This document shows, piece by piece, positions 1 through 4,880 of a stretch of DNA of 5,741 bases. Every line of letters begins with the position of its first letter. Positions within the stretch are counted from its first letter, which is position 1. A model generated the notes under the pieces. The model was not told the DNA's origin. It saw nothing but the letters and a program-made list of their open reading frames with translations, and ran no database searches. A program made the position numbers and the translations under genes. The DNA is from Accumulibacter sp. GTDB taxonomy: Bacteria; Pseudomonadota; Gammaproteobacteria; Burkholderiales; Rhodocyclaceae. The stretch is taken from positions 1 to 5,741 of the forward strand of contig JAISDL010000087.1 in NCBI GenBank assembly GCA_031264825.1, given 5' to 3'.

Positions 1-52
1 GTCTGTATTTACAAAACTTTTTCGCGCGTATCCGTGTTTCGCGGTTCTTGTC

Positions 53-95
53 TTCTGATTCCTGATCCCTGACATCTGATCCCTGAACCCTGAAG
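53..95. repeat. Degenerate CTGATCCCTGA direct-repeat tract, left copy
   Basis: A run of imperfect units built on CTGATCCCTGA with variants such as CTGATTCCTGA and CTGAACCCTGA. The ten-base core TGATCCCTGA occurs at 63-72 and 77-86. A 17-base stretch (60-76) recurs exactly at 251-267 in the right-hand tract. No protein gene covers it. Read as protein it gives Gly-Ser-Gly-Ile-Arg-like low-complexity text, a sign of a non-coding repeat rather than a gene. Similar heptad-like intergenic repeats are familiar from several bacterial phyla, but their role is not known to me. Confidence 0.75.
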
Positions 96-97
96 TG

Positions 98-213
98 GCT
101 TGCGCTTCGCGCAAGCGAGGTGTTGGGCATCGCTCCGCTCACCCCAACCTATGCACGCTGGGCGTGTGGGCATCTTGCCCGCCTCGTGGATTTTTCTCCG
201 GCGGCGAAGCCGC
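98..213. other. Block of short GC-rich hairpins, no gene
   Basis: Three short inverted repeats lie between the two repeat tracts. The first is a perfect 8-base stem GCTTGCGC/GCGCAAGC with a TTC loop (98-116). The second is GGGCA-TCT-TGCCC (168-180), extendable by G-T and G-C pairs. The third is GCGGC-GAA-GCCGC (201-213). Between the first two, AGGTGTTGGG near 119 and CCCCAACCT near 142 could pair imperfectly. None is directly followed by a T run typical of an intrinsic terminator; the nearest, TTTTT at 191-195, starts 10 bases after the second stem. Together with the flanking repeats this looks like one composite intergenic element. Whether it acts as RNA or DNA cannot be judged here. Confidence 0.5.
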
Positions 214-221
214 TGCTGACT

Positions 222-276
222 GATCTGTCTCCCGTCTCCTGACATCTGTCTCCTGATCCCTGACATCAGGGATCAA
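222..276. repeat. Degenerate CTGATCCCTGA repeat tract, right copy, ending in a perfect inverted repeat
   Basis: This tract mixes CTGTCTCCTGA and CTGATCCCTGA units (for example TGACATCTG at 240-248, also at 70-78) and repeats the 17 bases of 60-76 at 251-267. It ends in a perfect inverted repeat: arm TGATCCCTGA at 254-263, a two-base spacer, and arm TCAGGGATCA at 266-275. The second arm could equally pair with the same core at 63-72 or 77-86, which would enclose the hairpin block in a long stem-loop. No T run follows, so a terminator reading is weak. Confidence 0.7.
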
Positions 277-303
277 GTTCCTCCACCCTTTGTCGACGTC
301 GCC

Positions 304-332
304 TTGCCCTGCGGCGTCTGTTGGTTTATAAA
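304..332 (+). promoter_or_regulatory. Candidate sigma70 promoter for the M20 peptidase gene
   Basis: TTGCCC (304-309) and TATAAA (327-332) are separated by 17 bases and match the -35 and -10 consensus at four and five of six positions. The -10 lies inside a ten-base palindrome GTTTATAAAC (324-333), which could also be an operator. Transcription would start near 340, about 40 bases before the ATG at 380. This is a prediction from sequence only. Confidence 0.5.
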
Positions 333-379
333 CGGAACAAACGCGCGACGCCGCGCTGATCGAGAAAGGAATAAACCTC

Positions 380-1501
380 ATGGATACCGTCGAACTCCTG
401 CAACACCTCGTCCGCATGGATACCTGCGCCGCGGGGGAAAAACCGGCGCTGCGCTTTCTGGCCGATCTGCTTGAACCCGCGGGTTTTTCCTGCCGCTTCG
501 AGGACTACCTCCCGGAGGATCAAAGACCCGACGCGTGCAACCTCTACGCCGTCCTGAACGAAGGCGCGCCGGGGCCGGCGCTTCTTTTCGGCGGGCATAT
601 CGATACCGTGCCGATCGCCGCGGCGCCGTGGAGTGTTCCGCCTTTCTCCGCGGAAATACGCGGCGACCGTCTCTTCGGGCGCGGCTCCGTCGACATGAAG
701 AGCGGTCTCGCCGCTTTTGTCTCGGCGTCGATCGAAGCGGCGCCGCGCATCGAGGACCGCGAACTGATCCTGCACATCTACGGCGGCGAGGAGCACGGTT
801 GCCTCGGCTCCAAAAAAGCGAAAAAAACGATCGCCGCGTCTTCAGCCGCCGCGGCGATCATCGCCGAGCCTACGAACGCGCGTCCGCTCGTCGGGCATCG
901 CGGCGCGCTCTGGCTCAATTTGCGGACGCGCGGCGTCACCGCGCACGCGAGCATGCCGGAGAAGGGCGAAAACGCGCTTGTGAAAATCCTGCCCGTCGCC
1001 AATCGTCTGCTCGACTACCGGCTCCCCGACGTGTCGCATCCCCACCTGGGAACCGGGACCTTCGTCGTCTCGACGCTCCACGCCGGACTCAACAGCAATT
1101 CCGTCCCCGACAGCGCGCTGCTCACGCTCGACATGCGGACGGTTCCAGGGCAAATGTCCGCCGAGATTCTCAAGGAGATTGAAGAGATCGTCCGCGGCGA
1201 AGCGAGCATCGAAACGACCGTCGACCTGGAGTCGGTCTGGACCGACCCGGAACTTCCGTGGGTAAAGCGTGTCCGCGAGATTTGCGGCGGTCTCCTCGGA
1301 GACACCGTCGGAATCGAAACCGTCGCTTTTTTCACCGACGCCGCGCCCGTGCGCGACGCGCTCCCCGGACTCCCTGTTATCATTCTCGGGCCGGGTGACC
1401 CGACGCTCGCGCACAAAACCGACGAGTCGTGTTCGGTCGCGCAACTCCATACCGTTCGAACGATGTACGCCGAAATCCTCCGCGACTGGTATGGGGTGTG
1501 A
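380..1501 (+). CDS. M20 family zinc metallopeptidase/deacylase (ArgE/DapE/CPG2-like)
   Basis: A 373-residue cytosolic enzyme of the M20 family, which hydrolyses amide bonds in small acylated amino acids or peptides with two metal ions. All catalytic positions are present: GGHIDTVP with metal ligand His73 and helper Asp75, RGSVDMKSG with bridging Asp105, GGEEHG with general base Glu137 and ligand Glu138, AEPT with Glu163, and AHKTDES with His345. The inserted dimerisation (lid) domain lies at about residues 172-285 and carries HASMPEKGENA (His189), GLNSNSVPD (Asn240) and DMRTVPG (Arg253). Length is normal for the family and no signal peptide is visible. The ATG at 380 follows an AGAAAGGA ribosome site (363-370) at a good distance. 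Succinyl-diaminopimelate desuccinylase, acetylornithine deacetylase and carboxypeptidase G2-like enzymes share this frame, and the substrate cannot be chosen from sequence, so no symbol is given. The NlpC/P60 gene follows 70 bases later on the same strand, but a functional link is not shown. Confidence 0.93.
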   Translation: MDTVELLQHLVRMDTCAAGEKPALRFLADLLEPAGFSCRFEDYLPEDQRPDACNLYAVLNEGAPGPALLFGGHIDTVPIAAAPWSVPPFSAEIRGDRLFGRGSVDMKSGLAAFVSASIEAAPRIEDRELILHIYGGEEHGCLGSKKAKKTIAASSAAAAIIAEPTNARPLVGHRGALWLNLRTRGVTAHASMPEKGENALVKILPVANRLLDYRLPDVSHPHLGTGTFVVSTLHAGLNSNSVPDSALLTLDMRTVPGQMSAEILKEIEEIVRGEASIETTVDLESVWTDPELPWVKRVREICGGLLGDTVGIETVAFFTDAAPVRDALPGLPVIILGPGDPTLAHKTDESCSVAQLHTVRTMYAEILRDWYGV

Positions 1502-1536
1502 GCGCGCGCTTCCGTCTGCCATGCTGAGCCTCGACT

Positions 1537-1553
1537 GAATCTGGAATCTGGAA
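1537..1553. repeat. Short GAATCTG tandem between two genes
   Basis: GAATCTG is present twice head to tail (1537-1543, 1544-1550), followed by GAA. It is preceded by CT, so the text resembles a decayed unit of the CTGA-type repeats at 53-276. It lies just before the ribosome site of the NlpC/P60 gene. Its small size makes chance a serious alternative. Confidence 0.4.
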
Positions 1554-1571
1554 AGTACGCTTGGAAGCGAG

Positions 1572-2081
1572 ATGCGGAACACCTCTTGCCTTTCGTCCCT
1601 TCGAATCTGCGTCGTATGGCTCGCCGTGCTCGCGCTTGCGGCCTGCGGAGGTTTGCCGTCTGAACCGTCGGTCGCACCGCGCCGCGCGAGGGTGAGTAGC
1701 GAAAAGGGGCGCGATGTCGTTCTGTTTGCGATGGGCCTGATCGACGTCGCGTACCGTTTCGGCGGGAAAAATCCCGAAGCCGGCCTGGATTGCAGCGGGA
1801 TGGTGAGCTACGTCTATCGGGAAGCCATCGGCCTCAACGTGACGGGCCGCGCCGTCGACATCGCGCGCAAGGGCAGGCCGATTGGCAGAAGCGACCTTCG
1901 ACCGGGCGACCTCGTTTTTTTCAATACGCTGAACGCGCCGTTTTCGCACGTCGGTATCTATATCGGCGAGGAGCGTTTCATCCACGCGCCTTCGACCAAC
2001 AGCCGCGTCCGCATCGAATCGATGCGGTCGAGCTATTATGCGAAGCGCTTTCACGCCGCGCGCGCGTATTTCGACGATTGA
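1572..2081 (+). CDS. NlpC/P60 family lipoprotein, putative cell-wall endopeptidase
   Basis: A 169-residue lipoprotein with a C-terminal NlpC/P60 cysteine peptidase domain. Enzymes of this family cut gamma-D-glutamyl-diaminopimelate or related bonds in peptidoglycan peptides, which places it in the periplasm anchored to a membrane. The N terminus has a basic start, a hydrophobic stretch (about 11-23) and the lipobox LAAC, with Cys25 as the lipidated residue. The domain spans about 45-165 with the expected triad: Cys74 in GLDCSG, His126 in FSHVGIY and His138 in FIHAPS. Tyr61 in AYRFGG is also typical. GlyGly follows the lipidated Cys rather than Asp, which by the Lol +2 rule favours the outer membrane; this is an inference. 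The ATG at 1572 has GGAAG (1563-1567) four bases ahead, slightly close but usable. Length fits small single-domain members such as Spr/NlpC. I see no promoter of its own, so read-through from the M20 gene is possible. Confidence 0.92.
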   Translation: MRNTSCLSSLRICVVWLAVLALAACGGLPSEPSVAPRRARVSSEKGRDVVLFAMGLIDVAYRFGGKNPEAGLDCSGMVSYVYREAIGLNVTGRAVDIARKGRPIGRSDLRPGDLVFFNTLNAPFSHVGIYIGEERFIHAPSTNSRVRIESMRSSYYAKRFHAARAYFDD

Positions 2082-2115
2082 TCACGCGCCGAGCCTGAAA
2101 GCGTGTATTCTTATA

Positions 2116-2127
2116 GCGATCGATCGC
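2116..2127. promoter_or_regulatory. Perfect 12-base palindrome before the antitoxin-like gene
   Basis: GCGATCGATCGC reads the same on both strands and ends eight bases before the ATG at 2136. AbrB/MazE-type antitoxins usually bind palindromes over their own promoter or leader, so this is a candidate autoregulatory operator. TATTCT and TTATAG just upstream (2106-2116) could serve as a -10, but I find no convincing -35 at the right distance. GATC-rich palindromes also arise by chance. Confidence 0.4.
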
Positions 2128-2135
2128 AATGAGTT

Positions 2136-2357
2136 ATGAGAATCTCCGCCGCCACCATCACCCTGTCCAGCAAGTTTCAGTTATCCATCCCCAAGGCCGT
2201 GCGCGAGGAGCGACGCTGGGAAGCTGGGCAGAAGTTCGTCATCATTCCCAAAGGCAAGGGCATGTTGGTGATGCCGGCGCCCGAACTCGACGAATTGGCC
2301 GGCATCGCCAAGGGCGCGTGCAAAGGGGGTTACCGCGACCGTGAAGATCGTACCTGA
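2136..2357 (+). CDS. AbrB/SpoVT-domain DNA-binding protein, VapB-type antitoxin without visible toxin
   Basis: A 73-residue protein whose first 48 residues form a swapped-hairpin AbrB/SpoVT/MazE domain: the strand and turn LSSKFQLSIPKAVRE (10-24) is the family signature, followed by WEAGQKFVIIPKGKGMLVMPAP. The tail (about 50-73) ends GGYRDREDRT. This resembles VapB antitoxins whose C terminus wraps the PIN-domain toxin; the tail comparison is from memory of the family. Such proteins dimerise, bind DNA at their own promoter and neutralise a partner VapC RNase. Here no PIN-domain gene follows: only 95 bases separate its stop from the end of amtB on the other strand. The start at 2136 has only a weak GAG (2131-2133) ahead. 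A start at 2129 would be in a different frame and lose the domain. It may be a solitary regulator or the survivor of a broken pair. Confidence 0.85.
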   Translation: MRISAATITLSSKFQLSIPKAVREERRWEAGQKFVIIPKGKGMLVMPAPELDELAGIAKGACKGGYRDREDRT

Positions 2358-2414
2358 CAGGGAAATACCCGGTACTCTCCGGTACTCGCTTCCGTTCGGA
2401 ACGCCCTGATCGAT

Positions 2415-2433
2415 AAAAAGACCAGGCTTGGCC
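2415..2433 (-). terminator. Probable intrinsic terminator of glnK-amtB
   Basis: On the minus strand, GGCCA-AGCC-TGGTC forms a five-base stem (one G-T pair) with a four-base loop and is followed directly by TTTTT. It begins about 19 bases after the amtB stop. The stem is short, so efficiency may be modest, but position and T run fit. It also lies in the gap where the plus-strand antitoxin gene converges. No comparable T-run hairpin is seen for that gene on the plus strand. Confidence 0.55.
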
Positions 2434-2452
2434 GGAAAAAACCTCCTTCGCG

Positions 2453-3841
2453 TCAGAAGTGGTACGCAGACTCGCCGTGCGAGGTGATGTCGAGGCCCTC
2501 GCGCTCTTCTTCTTCGGGGACGCGTAAACCGACGACGGCATCGACGAACTTGTAGGCGACGAAGGAAACGACGCCCGACCAGACGACAGCGGTCAAAACG
2601 CCCCAAGTCTGACTGAGCATCTGCGCGGCCATATCGTATTCGCCGACGCTTTGGGTGACGTAATCGTAGACCCCCGACCCGCCGAGCGACGGTGAGCAGA
2701 AAATCCCGGTCAGGAGAGACCCAAGGATGCCGCCGACGCCGTGGACGCCGAAGACGTCGAGCGAATCGTCCGCATTCAGTATTCGTTTGAGACCGTTGAC
2801 TCCCCAGAGGCAGACGACGCCGGCTGCGAGGCCCATGAAGATCGCGCCGCCGACGCCGATGAAGCCCGCGCCCGGTGTGATCGCGACGAGACCGGCGACG
2901 GCACCCGACGCCGCGCCGAGCATCGAAGGTTTGCCCTTGAAGACCCACTCGGTAAACATCCACGAAAGCGTCGCACACGCGGTCGCCACCCAGGTGTTGA
3001 GCATCGCAATCGCCGCGCCGCCGTTGGCTTCGAGCGCGGAACCCGCGTTGAAACCGAACCAGCCGAACCACAAGAGCGAAGCGCCGACCATCGTCAGGCT
3101 CAGGCTGTGCGGCGCCATCGAGTCGCGCGCGTAGCCGACGCGCTTGCCGACGAGGTAGGCGCCGATCAGGCCGGCGACCGCCGCGTTGATGTGCACGACG
3201 GTGCCGCCCGCGAAGTCGAGCGCGCCTTTCTGAAACAGGAAGCCCGCCGTCGCGGTTGCGGCTTCGGCGGCCGCGGCGTCCGTATAGGCGTCGGGGCCGG
3301 GCCAATACCAGACCATGCGCGCCATCGGCAGATACGAGAAGGAAAACCACAGGAACATGAAGAGCAGGACGGCGGAGAAGCGGACACGCTCGGCGAAGGC
3401 GCCGACGATCAGCGCGCAGGTGATCGAAGCGAACGCGCCCTGGAAGACGATGTAGGTGAATTCCGAGAGGTAGACGCCCTTGCTGAAAGTTCCGGCGACC
3501 GAATCGACCGTGACGCCCGAAAGGAGGATTTTATCGAAGGAACCGAAAAAACTGCCCCCTGCGGAGAAGGCGAGCGAGTAGCCGAATACGACCCATAAAA
3601 CGCTGATCAGCGCGAAGGTGATGAAGACTTGCATCAGCACGGAGAGCATGTTCTTGGAGCGAACGAGACCGCCGTAGAAGAGCGCGAGTCCGGGGATCGA
3701 CATGAGGATGACGAGCGCGGCGGATACGAGAATCCACGCGTTGTCGGCCTTGCTGACGGCCGGCGCGGCTTGGGCCAAAGCCGGCGAAGAGAGGAGAGCG
3801 GCGCAGGCCGGGACGATCAATGCGGCGAGATTTTTTTTCAT
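2453..3841 (-). CDS. amtB: Ammonium transporter AmtB
   Basis: A 462-residue inner-membrane channel of the Amt/Mep/Rh family that admits ammonium during nitrogen limitation, working as a trimer. A signal peptide is clear (MKKN, hydrophobic stretch, SSPALAQA, about 1-25), followed by the usual eleven membrane helices. Key positions are present: Phe133 in VFQGAF and Phe264 in FGFN (the Phe gate), Ser268, Asp209 and His217 in DFAGGTVVH, and the second pore His367 in DVFGVHGVGG. The C-terminal tail VPEEEEREGLDITSHGESAY is the conserved cytoplasmic segment that docks GlnK. Between Trp178 and Asp209 an Ala/Thr-rich stretch (185-200) makes the loop longer than in E. coli AmtB. The start at 3841 is chosen because it gives the signal peptide and has GGAG nine bases ahead (complement of 3851-3854). 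A longer in-frame reading to 4264 runs through glnK and is not real. The coding start contains eight A bases in a row. It is co-transcribed with glnK, 68 bases upstream. Confidence 0.97.
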   Translation of the reverse strand: MKKNLAALIVPACAALLSSPALAQAAPAVSKADNAWILVSAALVILMSIPGLALFYGGLVRSKNMLSVLMQVFITFALISVLWVVFGYSLAFSAGGSFFGSFDKILLSGVTVDSVAGTFSKGVYLSEFTYIVFQGAFASITCALIVGAFAERVRFSAVLLFMFLWFSFSYLPMARMVWYWPGPDAYTDAAAAEAATATAGFLFQKGALDFAGGTVVHINAAVAGLIGAYLVGKRVGYARDSMAPHSLSLTMVGASLLWFGWFGFNAGSALEANGGAAIAMLNTWVATACATLSWMFTEWVFKGKPSMLGAASGAVAGLVAITPGAGFIGVGGAIFMGLAAGVVCLWGVNGLKRILNADDSLDVFGVHGVGGILGSLLTGIFCSPSLGGSGVYDYVTQSVGEYDMAAQMLSQTWGVLTAVVWSGVVSFVAYKFVDAVVGLRVPEEEEREGLDITSHGESAYHF

Positions 3842-3909
3842 CGAAAACGACTCCGGTTGGAACGATGGCAAGGGGAAAGGATCAAGGGGAGGGCGAAATG
3901 GAAAAGGAA

Positions 3910-4248
3910 TCAGAGGGCATCTTCGCCGGACTCGCCGGTACGGATGCGGATGACCTGTTCGAGTTCGAAGACAAAGATTTTTCCGTCGCCGATTTTTCCG
4001 GTAACGGCCGTTTTTTCGATCGCCTCGATCACCTGCTCGACGAGAGAATCCCCCACCGCCGCGTCGACTCTGACCTTCGGCAGAAAATCGACGACGTATT
4101 CGGCACCGCGATACAGTTCGGTATGGCCTTTTTGCCGACCGACGCCCTTGACCTCGGTGACCGTGATTCCCTGAACGCCGAGGTCGGCGATCGCCTCGCG
4201 CACCTCGTCGAGTTTGAAGGGCTTGATGATTGCGGTAATCAGTTTCAT
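3910..4248 (-). CDS. glnK: Nitrogen regulatory PII protein GlnK
   Basis: A complete 112-residue PII protein, a cytosolic trimer that senses ATP/ADP, 2-oxoglutarate and, through uridylylation, glutamine. The T-loop contains YRGAEY (46-51), with Tyr51 as the GlnD uridylylation site and Arg47 as the residue that inserts into the AmtB pore. The C-terminal signature TGKIGDGKIFVF (83-94) with Lys90, plus Arg101 and Arg103, forms the nucleotide site. Length and ending RTGESGEDAL are standard. A GGAG lies about ten bases before the ATG at 4248. Being first in an operon with amtB and behind a sigma54 promoter argues for GlnK rather than GlnB. Its expected roles are closing AmtB on ammonium upshift and signalling to NtrB and adenylyltransferase. 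Those roles come from the family, not from this sequence. Confidence 0.97.
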   Translation of the reverse strand: MKLITAIIKPFKLDEVREAIADLGVQGITVTEVKGVGRQKGHTELYRGAEYVVDFLPKVRVDAAVGDSLVEQVIEAIEKTAVTGKIGDGKIFVFELEQVIRIRTGESGEDAL

Positions 4249-4297
4249 GAAAGTTCGACTCCAAAGTTCGGCTCCAGAAGCCTTCGACGAACTATTA

Positions 4298-4312
4298 GCA
4301 CGAGGCGTGCCA
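4298..4312 (-). promoter_or_regulatory. Sigma54 (-24/-12) promoter of glnK-amtB
   Basis: On the minus strand the sequence is TGGCACG-CCTC-GTGC, against the sigma54 consensus TGGCACG-N4-TTGC, with a single mismatch in the -12 part. The invariant GG and GC are separated by exactly ten bases. Transcription would start near 4286, giving a leader of roughly 38 bases before the glnK ATG. RpoN control of glnK-amtB is well established in proteobacteria, so site and gene support each other. Confidence 0.88.
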
Positions 4313-4314
4313 TA

Positions 4315-4337
4315 GGCGTTTTTCTGCTGAAAACGCC
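4315..4337. promoter_or_regulatory. Inverted repeat directly upstream of the sigma54 promoter
   Basis: Perfect eight-base arms GGCGTTTT (4315-4322) and AAAACGCC (4330-4337) flank a seven-base spacer. It begins three bases upstream of the -24 element, at about -29 to -51 from the predicted start. It could be an operator that blocks or modulates the promoter. It does not match the NtrC site pattern. No T run follows on either strand, so it is not an obvious terminator. Confidence 0.4.
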
Positions 4338-4365
4338 GGTGTTTCGCGGAGATTGGGCGGCGCGC

Positions 4366-4380
4366 GCACTCTTTTGGGGC
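4366..4380 (-). promoter_or_regulatory. Candidate NtrC enhancer site, proximal
   Basis: The plus strand reads GCACTCTTTTGGGGC, a fair match to the NtrC site GCACCAACATGGTGC: both outer GC pairs, the GCAC half and TGG of the other half agree. The centre lies about 87 bases upstream of the predicted glnK start. It sits in the gap between glnK and the XRE gene, where an enhancer is expected. Confidence 0.5.
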
Positions 4381-4396
4381 GGGGCCGGAGCAAAAG

Positions 4397-4411
4397 GCAC
4401 TAAAACGGAGA
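4397..4411 (-). promoter_or_regulatory. Candidate NtrC enhancer site, distal (one good half)
   Basis: GCACTAAAACGGAGA has a good GCAC half but a poor second half (GGAGA instead of GGTGC). It gains weight only from its spacing: its centre is 31 bases from the proximal site, about three helical turns, the arrangement known for paired NtrC sites such as those at glnA. Confidence 0.3.
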
Positions 4412-4491
4412 GGTACTTTCGAGATCTGGCGCGCCGGACGAAAGATGAGGCATCCGGCAAGGTCGTCTCGTGGTGAAGATCGGGAATCGCG

Positions 4492-4821
4492 CTACCTCAA
4501 GCGCTTTCGTTTGATTTCCGGTGGCGTTGCCGCATTGGCGCGCCGCTCGCCGGTAGGCGCGAGGGAAATATGTTCCAAAGGCTCGAATAACTCAGCGAGC
4601 GTTACGCCGAGTGCGTAGCATACGTTCGCCAGCGTTTCCATTGACGGATTTGCTACACCTCGCTCTATGGCGGAAATGTAGGTTCTATCTACGTGGGCGT
4701 CGAAAGCCAATGTTTCCTGAGATTTGTCGACCGTATGGCGGCATTCCTTGACTCTTTTGCCAAGTGCGGCGCAGATCGGCGCCGGCTCTCGGTGTTGCGG
4801 GATTGGGGGCTTGACGTTCAT
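4492..4821 (-). CDS. XRE-family helix-turn-helix transcriptional regulator
   Basis: A 109-residue DNA-binding protein with one Cro/C1-type HTH domain at about residues 19-78. It runs from LGKRVKECRH through SQETLAFDAHVDRTYISAIERG, where the helix-turn-helix and the conserved ISAIERG sit, to NPSMETLANVCYALGVTLAELF. A short basic tail ends PPEIKRKRLR. No sensor or enzyme domain is attached, so the ligand and targets are unknown. The start is uncertain: ATG at 4821 is chosen because residues upstream of it look non-coding (a membrane-like or random stretch), but its ribosome site (GGCAG) is weak. ATG at 4833 or 4923 would add 4 or 34 residues. Small XRE proteins of this kind often repress themselves and a neighbour. 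The divergent plus-strand PH-domain gene and the inverted repeats between them make that the simplest guess. It has no evident role in glnK control. Confidence 0.87.
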   Translation of the reverse strand: MNVKPPIPQHREPAPICAALGKRVKECRHTVDKSQETLAFDAHVDRTYISAIERGVANPSMETLANVCYALGVTLAELFEPLEHISLAPTGERRANAATPPEIKRKRLR

Positions 4822-4858
4822 AACTGCCAGCATGCCTAGTCGTAGACTGATTAACGAC

Positions 4859-4880
4859 GTTGTAGACACAACAATTATTG
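4859..4880. promoter_or_regulatory. Inverted repeats in the divergent region, candidate XRE operator
   Basis: GTTGT-AGAC-ACAAC (4859-4872) overlaps by one base the next small palindrome CAAT-T-ATTG (4872-4880). GTAGAC appears twice (from 4842 and from 4862), and TGTAGA (4861-4866) is mirrored by TCTACA (4891-4896). The stretch is AT-richer than its surroundings. TTGTAG (4860-4865) with TATAAA (4884-4889) at 18 bases could be a weak plus-strand promoter. About 40 bases upstream of the XRE start is where a self-repressor would bind. This is suggestive only. Confidence 0.35.

Noticed and set aside
168..195. Hairpin GGGCA-TCT-TGCCC followed later by TTTTT as a terminator
   Set aside because: The T run starts ten bases after the stem, too far for a normal intrinsic terminator, and no upstream gene is visible in the window.
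53..276. CRISPR-like array
   Set aside because: Units are short, degenerate and mostly contiguous, with no equal-length unique spacers and no cas gene.
139..417. Minus-strand short frames across the 5' repeat region
   Set aside because: They translate the repeat (DVRDQETDVRRRETDQ type) and overlap the promoter and start of the M20 gene. They are repeat artefacts.
842..1582. Long minus-strand open frame opposite the M20 gene
   Set aside because: The M20 frame has every catalytic motif. The antisense frame has none and reflects high GC at third positions.
2129..2344. Plus-strand frame starting at ATG 2129
   Set aside because: It is shifted relative to the antitoxin frame and gives His/Arg-rich text. 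The frame from 2136 has the AbrB signature.
2442..2447. AGGAGG on the minus strand after amtB, like a ribosome site
   Set aside because: No start codon or open frame follows within range. The terminator hairpin comes next.
2741..3598. Long plus-strand open frame opposite amtB
   Set aside because: It is charged low-complexity text from the complement of GC-rich amtB, with no domain and no ribosome site. It is a shadow of the real gene.
2453..4264. A 603-codon minus-strand frame extending amtB upstream through glnK
   Set aside because: The extra 141 residues are Arg-rich out-of-frame translation of glnK. AmtB has its own signal peptide, start and ribosome site at 3841.
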